NCBI RefSeq assembly: GCF_000003815.2
Contig: NC_049995.1
Coordinates: 3,671,896-3,735,895 of the forward strand
DNA length: 64,000 nucleotides
Origin: Branchiostoma floridae
Lineage: Eukaryota > Chordata > Leptocardii > Amphioxiformes > Branchiostomatidae
Direction of reading: 5' to 3'
Below the pieces are notes generated by a model. It searched no databases. It worked only from the letters and a program-made list of their open reading frames with translations, and had not been told where the DNA came from. Below are positions 24,669 through 38,106 of the stretch, piece after piece. Positions within the stretch are counted from its first letter, which is position 1; each line of letters begins with the position of its first letter. Made by a program: the position numbers and the translations under genes.

Positions 24669-25911
24669 GTAAGTCAAATATTGTACAACATACCTTTAGC
24701 ACAACACTTGGTACCTTCTTCTTTAGGTCTGTGCCCTAAACGTTGCTTTTAAATCTGAAAAGAATAAGAGTTTGGCAAGTTTTTGTCGAAATTTCGGGTC
24801 CTCCCACCTTTCTTGTTTGTTTTGTGGATACGCTTTTGTAAATTGCGTAAGACGGTAGCAAAGGAACAACAGTGCCCCTTACCAAAACGGTTGTCTGTTC
24901 GCTTGTTTTTCATGTAGAAGTTGTCGTTGACAATAGAAAATTACCAGTTCGATATGTAGTGTCCTTCTGTCTTGAAATAGCAAAAGAATTTTGTTGTTTA
25001 TACCTTGCCAACCCGGAACCAGGAACTTTGTGTAGTTCCATGCCATGTTTCTACAAGGAGGTTAAAAAGGATGGTTTCTAATAATTTGCGTAATCATCAC
25101 GTAATCATAATTGTTGTGATAGAAACTCATACCTTCATACTCATAACGAACTTAAGACCTAAGTCAGCGAATTGAAAATTATCGTGTTTTTTCATGGCTT
25201 TGTCATTAGAATGAATTTTAATTCCTTTTATAGTTACTTTTATGTACAAATGCTGAATACTTTATGAGAACCAATTTGTGACCTATTGTTCACCAACTTG
25301 TCTCTTCTAAATTAAATGCATTTAGGCCAAGAATTAGATAGTTGTCTTCAGAACTGTTCAACATGTATACTGCTGTAGAAATTGTCTTATTTTGATTCTT
25401 AATCCTTTCTTGCCAATTTAGAAATGTTTCTGTGGTTTTCTTTTCTCCACCGCAAAACTCATGACACCCTGTAACGTTTAATGCATTTCCATGGTATTGC
25501 AACCAGGCATGATTTTTTGCTACCAGGAATACAAAACACAGCAAAAGAACATTTTCCCTTCTACCCCCAAAGTACATGACTAGACAGTGTAAGAAGAACA
25601 CATTTTAGCTGAGTCACGGTGCTTGAAAAATAAGAATAAAGATAACTTATCAGCAAGTTTATCAGACTGAAAATGATCACTGAACTGTTTTAACTTGTTG
25701 ATAGAGAACCTTGACTATAGAAAGAGTTTGCCTAAAGGCTATGAGCACACGAATAGAGGTCTCTGTAAACACTCATTCAAGCATGGCTCCTAAATAATTC
25801 TATTTACGTCATGACCCATAAGATGGAAACAATAGGTGTGGTACAACCACATAGTTTTCCATCTCATTTCCTAGATGGTAAACTTATGCTTACAGGGTGG
25901 TTGTGCGGTCA

Positions 25912-26276
25912 TGTTTTTAGCTTTATCTTTACCTTATGGTTCCGTTGGACAGCAGTGTATTTTTGTAACTCAGGAAGAGGTGGGTGGATTGTTATGATAT
26001 TTGTTACTGGGTACTTCGTAAGGTCAAGAAATTATAAGCTTTTTGTACCCCTGGCTGCTATCGTTGATATTACATTGTAACTTTTTCGAGTATCATTTTA
26101 GAATGTAAAGCTGTGTTTTTAGCTTTGTGGTTGGACAGCACTATGTTTTTGTAACTCATGAAGAGGTGGATAGATTGTTATGATATTTGTTATTCCTTAT
26201 AAAGTCTTGATCTATCTAAGAAATTATCAGGTTTTTGTACCCCTAACTAGCAGCTATCCTTGATATTGTAATGGAA
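25912..26276. repeat. Two-copy tandem duplication
   Basis: Segments 25912-26072 and 26112-26276 share tttttagctttat, tttttgtaactca.gaagaggtgg, attgttatgatatttgtta and tttttgtacccct in the same order. The 89-codon frame over the first copy is not preserved in the second. Confidence 0.6.
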
Positions 26277-26900
26277 CTGGATTTTAGCATTTAAAGGTCA
26301 CTGTTTTTGTTCACTGAAGGCCAAATGAGTTTAGCATGTCCACATTTGGACATGAGGGTCACACAGTTCAAGGGAGACAAAAATAATTATAAATTGTTCT
26401 AGGAATATGGGTGTATGGTTCCGTGTATTGTTTCAGATATATTGTATAGTAAATAAGGTTGTATACTTTAGGTCATGAAAATTTTGGGGTGGTGTTAATT
26501 TCACATCTCCACCTCAAATTTATGACATCTTAAATATGTCTCTTGTATGACTCCTATCAATGATACTAAGAAAACCTTCAGTTCTTGTCCTAGAAGTGAA
26601 ACCTCTGCATTATTACAGTTGTAATTTGGATGTAGTTATTCAATGGATACAATACTACATGATACAAAGCTTTATAGAATGACCTGTAAGACTATTAGGC
26701 TTATTGCCAAGATAAGTACAAACTGTAACTTGTACATGTGTTGTGAAATTTGACACTCTCTTGAGATCCCTTATAATTCCGTGGTGGTATTATGTTTTAG
26801 CCGTATAATAACACACTGAAGTGTGTTGATTGGTAAACATAACATTGATACAGCTGTGAGAACAGTTACATCATCTTACATGGCACTTAAAAATTTACAA

Positions 26901-27112
26901 ACTATGGTAAATTCATTTAAGTTCCCAGGGATTTAATTTCGCGTTAGTTGAAAAGTGGAGTGTTCGTGGTGGTTTTAGGTTTGCGGTAGTGCCATACACT
27001 GTAGTCACATACTGTAATGGCAAAAAGTGTTTGCGGTAGGTAAGTTCTTTGTAACACTGCCTTGTAAAAACAGCGAACATAAAACCACTGCAAACATTTC
27101 TGCATTTACAGT
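26901..27112. mobile_element. CTGTAAATGCA MITE copy
   Basis: It runs from actatggtaaattcatttaagttc to ctgcaaacatttctgcatttacagt. The left end is diverged, the right end intact. Confidence 0.6.
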
Positions 27113-28462
27113 ATATACCTCTCAACTGTAGAGACAGGTAAAACACATGACAGACAGCTTATGTAGGAATGAAACAACACATCATGTTAAATCATTTAAA
27201 GACAATGTAGTCATTGCAAATACATGTATCACAGTCAGCTATGGTTAGTATAACGTATAGGGCAGCTAGATAATGTACAAGATTGCCATTACAAATATAA
27301 AACTATATATGACTGTCTACTGAATCATAAAATTTTTCTTTGCCGTCAGTCCAACAAATTCTTGGGTAAGCTAGTTTCTTTTGTCCTTTTTACAGCCACA
27401 CTTCTAACTGTCAGTCTCTATGGACGAAGTCTGAATGCACCTGACGTATCTAAACACATCAACTGTTTCCTTCGTTTGTACAGTCTTAGTCCACTGCACA
27501 TAGCAAATGTGCCTACTGTAAAATATTTGTAAACGTGTGACTTGACACGTAACCAGAATAAAAGGTACTTGGGTGGTATCTGAATGCTGGTAGCAAAGCA
27601 TGGGCTTCTAAAGAGCCTTTGGAATTTGATATACATGTGCATTGAATTGCCAGTAATACTATATGCATATAGTATTACTGTCAATTCAATAACTTTTGAA
27701 GTGTTTTTTTTTTTGCAGTTGAAATGATTTTGTAGTATAGAAGTTGACAGTGCATTATAATTGTATAAATCCAATTTATTTCAGTATCGTAAATAATTGG
27801 TGGAAATGTCAGTAAAATTGCAACAATAAAACCACTGCAAAATTTTAAAGATTTACAGTATGAAGACAGAATTAAACATTTACCACAACGACCAAAAAAT
27901 GTTTTTCATTAATATTAATGAAATTGCATTCTATAACACTTACAGCTTAAAATATAGTATATATGTTTAATAGGGCTTTAATATACAAATTGAAAATGTA
28001 GCGATTAAAGGAAATATATGTTTTTACTACTTCTACTTTTAGATTTAGAGAAATGTTTGTTCAAACTAAAAGGGACTTTGCCCTTCCCTACCCCGTCATG
28101 TGAGAGTGATTCTAAGCGTTGTATTTGACATAACAGCGTTTCCTTATCGTGGGTCCGGTTGAAGTGGACAATGTTTTGCTGCGTCTGCAACGGGTAGCCA
28201 ATAGGAAAGCAGCTTGCTTGGCTACCTACGCACGTTGTTAATGAATAATTTTGAAGTATTAGGTCATGACAAAAATTTGTGCTTTGTTGCATTCATACTA
28301 GTGGTATTTTATTACCTTTTATGAAATACGGGCAACTTGGTACTGTCGTTGGAGTTTCGGAAGTTGAAGGTATGCTTATGAAGATTTTCAGAGAGAGGAT
28401 ATACCCCTATACCTTCCTATTATACTCATGCCTGTGCTGCTTGCCATTCATGCATGCTAGTA
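27113..28462. other. Non-coding stretch
   Basis: It contains a short palindrome near 27645-27690 (ttgaattgccagtaatacta..tagtattactgtcaattcaa) and a MITE fragment at 27826-27861. No gene identified. Confidence 0.4.
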
Positions 28463-28675
28463 AGAGGGTCTGCATGCTCTTTTCCGTAAGGCGTAGGCAG
28501 GCCTTTTTAATTTCCCGTAATTCGTAGGGAAGCTATTTGATTTTACGTAATTCGTAGTGGGATGAAGCGTAAAGCATTGGTAGCCTTCGTGAATTGAACG
28601 TAAATAAACTAAAGGGTAGTCAGCCATCCCGTATTTAGCAGAACTTGTTGTCAGGACCCCCCATGCAGACCCTCT
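28463..28675. mobile_element. MITE with 14-bp inverted ends and AGTA duplication
   Basis: AGAGGGTCTGCATG at the left and CATGCAGACCCTCT at the right are exact inverted complements. The flanks carry AGTA on both sides (28459-28462, 28676-28679). The interior has repeated cgtaattcgtag words. Confidence 0.6.
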
Positions 28676-30409
28676 AGTAAGGTTTTTCCTAAACTGTGAA
28701 GAAATCCTGTTGAGAACCTGGCAGTGTTTCAGCAAGGAGGTTAAAAAAATTTAACTTCCTTGGTTTCAGAAACTTGGAGACAAAGTTTCCTTTTGTCATG
28801 ATTTCCTCCATTTTATAATCAAATTTGCATATGAAGAATTATCCAATCAGGTCCATTTCTAAATTGACCAGTCTTATATACAGGGACCTTTGTTTTGTAA
28901 CAAGATGCAATTAGCACCAATTTAAAACCTGTTGAACAAGGTAAATGGCTTAACAAGGAATCATGATTTTTGCTGAAGTAGAATGCATTGCCTCTGTCAT
29001 TAAAATTTGTACTTTTGTTATACAGTGTATTTAGAATGAGGGAACTATTTGCTGTTTCAACTTCATTTTTTTTTACCCCCATGAAAATGGAGGTAATGTT
29101 TGTTCACCTTGGTAGATATATTATACAGGTCTTTCAAGTCAGGGTACAATGAATAATTTTGGCAGGATGTTAAGATGGAAAAAATGGTTTAACTTAATGA
29201 GACATGCAGCATTGAAAGCTTCAAGGCTTTAAGTTAATGGCCCAGTTTAAAAGTTGTTTCACCTGGGTCCAAAGTTCCATAGGATGAATGAAGAAAATAC
29301 ATGCATGTACATGCATTGAGAATTAGCAAGAAAGTCACATCAACTCTGAATTTTTTTCACAGGAATGAAATCTTCAGTTCTTGTTCATATTTATGCTCAC
29401 ATGTCCTATTCAAGTCAGTGCATCGTGCATGACAGCTTTTGAAGATAGACAAGTAATACAATGTTTTAGATAGTAACTAAGAAAGTAAGATCAAAGCTAT
29501 GATTATAGTAATGAACTTTGAAACATGAAACTTTAAGGCTGCAAAACCACAAACATATGACAGGGGGCAATGCTACCAGATGTTAGTATAATTTCACCAT
29601 GATGCCTTCGTGCACACCTGTAGAGTACTCACCTGTGCACACACCAAACCCTTAGGGCATCCATTCTTGATAATTGTCGTACCTTGCACAGACGGTACCA
29701 TCTTTGCTTACTGTAAACAACACTATTTATCATGTGGAAAAACACCTGTTTGATTTCTTTGCAACCGTTACGTAAAAAAAGCTGGAATGTGTTGAATACT
29801 AAAATAGGTTTATCTCCCAGGAAGAAGAAAGGTACTACTGATCTTCAACTCAAAATTTGAATTATCAAATGTATCATACAGCAGAAATGTTTTGAATTTG
29901 AGGAATTTAACAGTTCTCATAAAAAAGAAAAGTGCTTGAGTGACCTGCATATTCAGGTGTAATGTAATATCTTCATGCTGGTATCTATTCTAGCTTTCTG
30001 TCCAGTATTTTGTATGCAAAAGTGGTCCAAAGAGAAGTATGCATGGCTTGTACATTAATGACTTTGTTGTCAGTTACTGCTGAATACAATTTACAGTAGA
30101 AAAGATAACTAAACAGTAACAACTTCAATTAGGGGCTTTTCAGCAAGTCAGAGGTCAAAAAACAGATTGATTGGCTGGCAGACAAGTAGAGTGAACTTTT
30201 TTGAGTGGTTTTATCGCCAAACAACAAAAACCTTTGGGCCAGTCAGTCACTGCAGCAACCATGTATTACACAACTGAAGAACATTTGCAAATCCCACTTC
30301 TTCAAGGTTGGTAGAATGTTTTGTTGGTAACCATTTATAGAAAGAAGATATACAACCAGTGTTCTCACTTATTTTTCTTTGCTCGGCCGCTGTGTATAAA
30401 TATGCTTTT
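28676..30409. other. Non-coding stretch
   Basis: AT-rich. No supported exon, RNA gene or repeat family identified. Confidence 0.4.
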
Positions 30410-30740
30410 TCTGCATACCTGCACTGGTGCAGGTAACATTGAAAATTACCTGCACCAGACAAATTTTACCTGCACCACTCTGAATTTAGGAAGTATAGAT
30501 CATACTAGAATTGTTCAGAAACCATTGCTATTTTTTTTCTTTTATACTTCATAGGTGGTAACAGTCAATGCAGCTGTCTGATAATAATCCATATACACCT
30601 ACATGTACATCATAGGACATTTATGTTTAAAACCCAGTACATGGACCAGTGCAGGTTAGGTGCAGGTAGACATCAGAAATACTTGCACAGCTCCAATTTT
30701 ACCTGCACTAACCTGCTTATGGTGGTATTTCGAGCCCTGG
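30410..30740. repeat. CCTGCAC-rich repeat element
   Basis: Multiple acctgcac(t/c)a and gtgcaggta words are followed by atttcgagccctgg at 30727-30740, parallel in organisation to the block at 34725-35055. Confidence 0.5.
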
Positions 30741-31081
30741 ACTTGTTAGGTTGCAAGACCACCTCCTGACAGTGTTTGTTGTGGTATTTTTGTTTGCTCT
30801 GCTGTGCAAAATGGGCTTTTCTGGTTGCAATAGAAAGTCTAGTGGCTGCCAAGGGGCTTGTTGAAAAGTTCTTAAGCACTTTCTTGACTTATTTTGACAA
30901 CTTGTTGTGACAAGGCCTAATGCATTTGCCATACCAATGGATGTAAAGGTCTTTGATCCAATTTGGAGAGGCTTTTCAAGCTTGAACTGTTACAGTCAAT
31001 GAAAATTTAAATGCCAGGGACAAATTTTGAGAAGGGAGCATTTAAATCTTTATGTTGTTATAGCTCTGAAATCTAAAAGCA

Positions 31082-31395
31082 GGGTTCTAGCCAGCATGTG
31101 TCCTTCTGTCCTTTGACGAAATTTTTAAACGCTGGGGACAGACAAAGATTTTGCCCATTCCGTCCTCTGTGACGGACAAAAATCGCCATGTAAAGATATT
31201 GATTGAACTAAGTTGAATCTACTAGCAAAATTTGCCCCACAACATAATGGAAATAGCATTTCAGACTCAGAGGGTCTAGATTTCAAAATTTTCATTGGGG
31301 GAGCAATCGGAGCATGCCCCTAGACCCCTTTGAACCACCGTGCCTTCCTTTAATTTCAAAATCTAGGGGATGGAAAAATTGAGCCTGGCTAGAAC
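31082..31395. mobile_element. GGGTTCTAGCCAGC element
   Basis: It starts gggttctagccagc and ends gcctggctagaac, with internal cctctgtgacggacaaaaat. A second copy with the same order of motifs lies at 43263-43617, and a partial one near 17188-17300. Confidence 0.6.
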
Positions 31396-32843
31396 GAAAA
31401 AAGTGCTCATATTTACAATAACAGCTAATATCCAATCTAAGCTCTGATTGGCTGCTGACAAAAGAAGAGAAAGAAAAAAAAGAACATGGCAGCAAAAACA
31501 TTATGTTTATCCCTCACCAGGGAAAACATAATTTACTACTGTATATATACACGTCAGGTATATTTGCAAGCAGCCTGGAAACATATAAGGCCATTTTTTA
31601 TCATTAACCTTTCATAAGCTTTGTTAAGTTCAAAAGTGATGAAGATTGAAGATATCAAATAATGCTATTGTATTTGTCTGCCAAGGTCGAAGTAATTTTC
31701 CTCACCCCTGGGACTAGTGGCACGCACCACCTGGCATTTAATGCAATGCTTAGGACCGTTCCACTTTTCCAAACTGGGGAAGTTAGAAAGGAATTTTTTC
31801 CTGAAAGAAGAAATGGGTGATCAAGGATATATGGTGTCTGTATCTTTATCTGTATCTACTAGTATATAGCTATAGCCGGTGTAACCGCCGTTCGGCGTAA
31901 CACACCAGCTAAATCAATATTATCCATCCATTTCACTTCATTGTTTCAGGGTGTATGTAGTTAAGGCTTATGGTTACTTTATAAATCTCGATGTTGATAA
32001 TTATTTGTTTTTCTATCCTTCGTCTTGGTTATTGACTCTGAGGTGAGGTGAGGTACTTATATACTAGTAGGACTGTCTTTGGTATGTCTGTATGTTTGTG
32101 TTCCTGTGTGTTTAGAATTATTTGTATCACAGTGGAGTGGCAGGAATTGAGAGGTCAGAGGTCAGACTTGCTGGAGTGACAGGAAGTGGAGTTCAGAGGT
32201 GATACAAGTAGTTGCTAATCAGACATAACTGTTTTTCTGTGGTCGAAGGAAATTTACATGGTCGTATTGTATTTTATGTATGTCTTTTGTATTAATGCAG
32301 CCACATGTTTATATTTTCCCTGTGCTTGCAATCACCATAGAGTTTAATGGACACCTATTTGTATTATGTCAATCAAAACCTTATTCGCATAATTAATAAC
32401 TATAATAAAATGAGAAATACAGGGAATTCTGAATATCCTATATGGAGGTGTTGAGTTTCGAACTCTAATGTCCTCATTTGACCCTTACCTTTCTCATGTA
32501 ACGTATCATCTAATATTTAGTATCCGGAAAGAATCCACAATTTTTGAAAGACATATAAAAGTAATAAACTATGTGTAAGGTGTTACAATATTTATAAACT
32601 AAAACTTGCAATAGATTCAGTACCTAATTGTTAAGCCATTGCACACTCAAATTTGCCTTGACTTCTTGGAATCCGTTGATGATAATTGTAACGGTTATAA
32701 TTCTTGCTAGATTATTTTCACCATTCTGTGATATAAAACCCTAATGTGAACTTTGGCAAAAAAGACAATGTTGCTATGCCGACAACTTCGCCCCCCCATG
32801 GGGGTCTCAAGGTATAGGTTAGCTTTGACGTAGAGGCATCGTC

Positions 32844-32857
32844 GTTACCATGGCAAC
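32844..32857 (+). promoter_or_regulatory. Perfect RFX X-box
   Basis: GTTACCATGGCAAC matches the X-box consensus at all positions. A CRE-like tgacgtag lies about 20 bases upstream and the surroundings are relatively CpG-rich (32790-32900). It is 5.2 kb upstream of the plus-strand SLCO gene. Confidence 0.35.
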
Positions 32858-33700
32858 GTAATGAGTTGATCCATGTTTTGCGGAAACGTTTTGTCCGACA
32901 CAGTTCAGGGCCTTGTTAATATTTCATCACATGTCAACCTGCACTACAGGTCATCGTAGATAGATGGGATGAAACCACTTACTGCACAGGGGTGTTTTGC
33001 ATCAATTTCACCATTCCCTGGGATAGAAAAATCATCAATGTGTATATATTGTCATCAAATGCTTTTTAAAAATCATGTATAACATTATCAAGGTTAAATG
33101 TTATTGTGTATGCATTGTTAGAGTTTTTAGAATTGATGCAAGGTATCCCCCAGTTTCGAAAGGTATCATCCAGGTTAAAAAACACAAGGACATTGCTTCA
33201 TACTTAAACTGTCAATGAATGCCAGTTACCGGTACCAACAATGTATCGATGTTAGAGGACTATTGTAAAGGTAGGCACAAATTCTTGTTAGATTTTTATA
33301 GCAGCTATTAGGTTCATGTTGCTGGCAAGGAATTTGTTGCACATTTTTTTTGTTTTTCCAAAACATGGTAGCTAAGGTGTGGTAATAATGGTGGTATTAA
33401 GCTTCAGGGTCACTGAAGAAATACATGCACGTACGTTTCTTAGTAACCTTAACGCTTGTAGTGTGTATTCAGAGGATTAAGGTTCATTGTTGGCAGCTTG
33501 GCAAATTGTAGCTTGTCTTCACTTTCTTTCAGTAAATTCTAGATTGTACTTGTAGGTGGATGGCCAAGTCCTGATAATGATATTCCATTTATTACTTTGC
33601 CATTATTTATTCCAAAATTGTATTATAATATCTATACTACCCAGCTGAGTGTAACAGTATATTGACCAATCTTGTATCCTTGGATACATACACTATACTA

Positions 33701-33907
33701 GTACGTAGTCTCTACCAGACTCCGGATCGCTGGAAAATCGTAGAAATGGAACAAATAGAGAGGAATATAACCGGCCAGGGAACAGCTCGCGATCCGTGGA
33801 TCGCGTGCTGTTCCCTGGCCGGGTATATTCCTCTGGCCGGCTTACTCCTCTATTTGTTCCATTTCTACCCATTTTTCACACCCGATCCCGAGTTCTGCTA
33901 GAGACTA
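33701..33907. mobile_element. CTCTACCAG foldback MITE, long cruciform copy
   Basis: The ends (tagtctctaccagactcc and agagacta) and the subterminal tcgctggaaaat.gtagaaat match the copy at 20354. The centre is a near-perfect palindrome around cgcgatcc..ggatcgcg with ccggccagggaacagc arms. A 10-base duplication, cactatacta, flanks it (33691-33700, 33908-33917). The 79-codon frame inside is a by-product of the palindrome. Confidence 0.7.
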
Positions 33908-34347
33908 CACTATACTATTTTGTTCCAGAACATTGTAATTATTAAATGGTAACATGAGCCTTCTAGTTCTACAGACCTAGTCCGACCAGTCTTAAGATAA
34001 CCCTCCTTATCATTGTTAACTACAGTTTTACTTGTGGTAGAGCACATAAGCTGCTTACACAACTGGAGCATATTCAAATGTGATGAGTAATCACTTGAAA
34101 ATCGTAACTAAGACTAGTAGTATAAGAGACATTTTTTTCTGATAGAAAGTACGACCAATTCTTAAAAAAGAGAGTCTGAGTTTTAGACAGAATTTCACTG
34201 GCCAAGCAGGGTAAAAGAAAACCTTTTAATTTAGATAACGTGCACATTGCATAAGATATCATATCATACTTTTTGTTGAATCCTTCAACTTGTCTCCCAT
34301 ATTGACTCCCATGTAGCTTCAACTTGTGTGTCCTTTGCTTTTTTGCT

Positions 34348-34431
34348 TAGCCTGGTATCCAGCGGTATTATACATTCGTATTTGCGAAGAGGACAGACTC
34401 GGGAGCTGTAACACGGCTGGATACCAGGCTA
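34348..34431. mobile_element. TAGCCTGG MITE, palindromic copy
   Basis: Perfect 16-base terminal inverted repeats, TAGCCTGGTATCCAGC and GCTGGATACCAGGCTA, bound an 84-base element. The flanks are T-rich and give no clean duplication. Confidence 0.7.
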
Positions 34432-34724
34432 TTTTTGTTTGCAGTATATTGCAATGACTTATAATAAGATCTATCACAAACGTACAGTTCATATAAGGCC
34501 ACCTCGAATTTGCCACTTTCACCTCACCACAAAATTAAATCACCATAAACTGAAACTAACTTAAAGGCATTCGCAATTTGTATTTTCCCCTATTGACCTA
34601 AGCATTAGAATGACTGTCTAAATATTATAAGTGACATGTCTACTGTGATCATTTTCTTCAACTTGTTCAAGTCCCTTGCAAATGAATGGTCAGTTATATG
34701 TTTGACGGTGTATACACAGGTGCA

Positions 34725-35055
34725 CCCAACATTGGAGCTGTGCACCCAATTATTTTCTGTGGGTGCACAGGGTGCACCCAAATATTTTCTTGGGTTTATG
34801 TAGGTAAAGATATCAAAGTATACTAGCATACATCATATTCTTGACATCTAAGTGTTAGAAAGATAATAAAAATGTCTGTCATGGTACTTGTTTAAGAATT
34901 TGATAGCATGAAACTAAGTTTTTTTTATTAGGTTTTCTGACATTCTAAATAAATTCAAGTCCAAGTGGTGCACCCAAATTTTTTTTGGTGCACCCATTTT
35001 TTAAGCTGGGTGCACCAGTGCACCTAATCCCAAAAATGAATTTCGAGCCCTGATC
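34725..35055. repeat. GGTGCACCCA-rich repeat element
   Basis: The word gtgcaccca and its inverse tgggtgcac occur at least ten times, and the block ends in tttcgagccctg. A sister element with acctgcac/gtgcaggt words lies at about 30410-30740 and ends in the same tttcgagccctgg. Confidence 0.5.
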
Positions 35056-36702
35056 CATGTAGCATTCTTTTACAGGAATATCCAAAATACAACAACATTT
35101 GCATAATATTTACTAGTAGATATACAAAAATTGATACACGACTTCTTTGCTAAAGTGTAGCCTTTGATGTCGTGCTATATTATGTGCATTGTCAGTATGT
35201 TGAAGGGTAACATATGTTACATATTGATTTTGTCCATTGTAATTTTCAATGCTGACATGTTTAATATGAAGCTGATAGTTACAAGTAAATATTCTAAAGG
35301 TTGAACAGTCATCCTCAACTAAGGTGAAACATGATACATTTTTCATTTAGCAAGTGAAAGTGCAATTTGGCTTGCGTTTTCAATTAAGCACACTCAGGTC
35401 ACAATATTCTTGTGGATAACGAAGTGTATTGGGTTCTTACATACAAAAATTTAACACCTAGTATAATTTCTGAAGTTCTCAAATAGATCATTTATGTTTT
35501 ACATTGATATACATGTACTACATTTGTAGTATGTAGCATGTAAGCTCATACTAGAAAGGCAGCATTTTTGCAGAAATACAGAATTTTTTTCCCCGTAACC
35601 TTTTGTCAAGCTACTCACACACAATGCTACACCATTAGGCATGCCCTATAGAATTGTTTGTGAGTAAAAAACAAAAACTATATCTTGGATTTTTTACCAG
35701 TTCTTGGTTATATGATCTGTGATATCTGTGATATGTTTTCCAAATGTTGGAACATAACTATGTATCATGCTATACCATTACCATTATAGTCTCGGCTTAC
35801 AATATTGTATGCGAGTAAAAAAATTGCTCGTATTTTCAATATACAGCTAATATCCTAACACAGTTCTCTAATTGACTCCCGGAAAAAGAAGAAATTAAAA
35901 GAACACACCAGCAGAAACAATAAGTAATTAAGATAATATTACATGACTAGGTGGTTAGCCTTCATCCTTTGTTAAGATTTATTTGTCTTTGTAGACAGTT
36001 GGAAGTTACTGGCTTTATTCAATGAATAATTAATTTTTGATTTAAAGCTTTTATTTGCCAAGGCAAATTTAAGCCCAAAGGCCACTGACCTCAAATGACT
36101 ATATATAGTGTACATCGATAACTGTCCTATCTAAGAGTAATATTTTATGACTTGACAAGTATGTTTTGTCATTTTTTAATTTCTATAACAGGAGTTCCAA
36201 GATTTCATAAGATTTTGACATTTCGTAAAATATTTTTTCTTGCATGCCTTGTTTAATTCTAAATTTAGTTCATTAGATATGTAATTCAGGTTTTATTCAT
36301 ATTACATGTTATGTGAATGAATAGCATATTGAAAATATATATTGAACTCTATTTCCTACATCTGACTTTTGCCATCTTGTGCCGTCATCAATATATTGGA
36401 CTTTTGTAATAACTGTTATGTAATTTGTCTTATGCCACAAGTGCTTTGTAAATTTGCCCAGTGCAAGCAGCATTTTCTGATTTCCGCTAAGGTCAGGTAT
36501 TGGAACTATTTTAAGCCTTCTTTGTGTGTAGATTTAGGGCTGTGCCCAAGACGGAAATTTCCTTGTTGGGAAGGATAGAATATTTAAATCTTGACGTGTC
36601 AGTATGAAAAAAAATTGAACTTCCTAAAATGAAATTGATATAAATGTAATCTTATAAGCTTGGAATGACAGATCTAACAATGAAAATTAACAATATACTG
36701 TA
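35056..36702. other. Non-coding stretch
   Basis: AT-rich. No supported exon, RNA gene or repeat family identified. Confidence 0.4.
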
Positions 36703-36912
36703 CCAGTAAATGCATTTAAGTTCGCGGGGATTTAATTTCATGGTAGCAGGAAAAAGGACTTTTCGTGGTGGTTTTAATTTCGCGGTAGCACCATGCACTG
36801 TAATATCTTAATGTCCTAGAAAAATGTTCGCGGTGGTTTTAAATTCGCGGTGAAATGGCCAACGCGAAAACCGCGAACATTAATCCACCGCGAACATTTC
36901 TGCATTTACAGT
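36703..36912. mobile_element. CTGTAAATGCA MITE, well-preserved copy
   Basis: It runs from cagtaaatgcatttaagttc to cgaacatttctgcatttacagt. The interior is nearly identical in order to the copy at 13906. It lies 1.2 kb upstream of the SLCO 5' UTR. Confidence 0.7.
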
Positions 36913-37949
36913 ATTATGCTACCCAACAACTTTTTTTCAATTTCAAAGCTGGAGACAGACCAGGCATACCTACTACTGAAATCTTTGCCACACCCTACTT
37001 AAGTCAACAATTACTCCATAAATAGTAGAGTTGGGCAACACCTGCATAGTGAGTATTCTAAGAAAATGGTGGTGGGAAATCCCTTGGATCAATCCCAGAA
37101 GGTTTGTTTAATGTGTTTGATCTCTGGTGGCTCTTTGTTTGATTTCCTTAGAAACTGGTGGTTTGCAGTGCATAGGCCTTACCAATTAGACTTGTTGGTT
37201 CACAGTAAGATTTTTGAAAGATGGATATGAACTGGAAGAAAATTGCATGAAAACTGAGTCTGAGACTCTGAGAGGGATTTCTTGTCCATAGGAACTCAAA
37301 TTAGTTTCAGAGAGTTGACATACAGTGAAATGTAGTAGATCCAAGTAACCAATGGGCCATTGTGGCCACTATTTGATGGTCCCTTTGATTGTTTTTCTAT
37401 TGACACAAGCAAATATTTAAGCATGCTGTCTATAGTGACCACCTGTCCACATAGACAAGATTTTTTCGGTCCCCTGTGTAATCTACTGGGTATTCACTTA
37501 TACTAGAGTCAAGTTTTCTTCCAGCTAACTGTTTCTAAATGTTGAGAACCAAGCGCAAGGAAATATGTTGGTTTTGCCGTGTGCAGAAAATGTAGGGGGA
37601 AAGAATGTTAAATCTAACAAACACAGTTGCTTTTAGCATGCCATTTGTAGATTACGCAGATAAAAGGCAGAAAATGTGTACTGACTTCCTTTTTTGTTTG
37701 CCTACCGAAAACAGGTGGTCAAAGTTGTTTCGTGACTGATTACATTGTTTAAAATGCTGTGACGGACATTTTGTTCTCACGTGAGCCTAACCCTGAACAT
37801 TAGAAACTTGCAATCATTTCCATGCTTTTTAGTGTATAGGATGGTGCCACTGTTTCCATAGCCCTTGGGCAACACAGGTGTGCTAAGTAATAGTCCACTA
37901 AAAATCACAGACGAGTTTTGACATTTTATTTTTATCTGTCCACTTCTAG

Positions 37950-38106
37950 GTGATGATACCAGTGCCTTTACTATGCATATCCCACACTCCAACCTCAGGA
38001 AACTGTTCCCATAGCGACCTGGTGCCTTAGCAACTGTCACCATAGCAACCATCGCCTCCATAACAACAGGTCATCATAGCTTTCAGTCCACCTAGCAACC
38101 ATCGCA
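37950..38106 (+). promoter_or_regulatory. Probable 5' UTR of the 38107 SLCO gene with splice acceptor and RFX X-box
   Basis: A pyrimidine-rich tract ends in ...cacttctag at 37949, a good 3' splice site, so the first coding exon probably begins at 37950 and is joined to one or more upstream non-coding exons. At 38036-38049 the sequence GTCACCATAGCAAC matches the RFX X-box consensus GTNRCCNNRGYAAC exactly. A 13-base direct repeat, tagcaaccatcgc, occurs at 38043 and 38093. The X-box would lie in the UTR if the acceptor is used, or in the promoter if transcription starts locally. Confidence 0.4.

Noticed and set aside
33662-33901. 79-codon open frame
   Set aside because: It lies within a near-perfect palindrome of a MITE, so the frame reflects self-complementarity.
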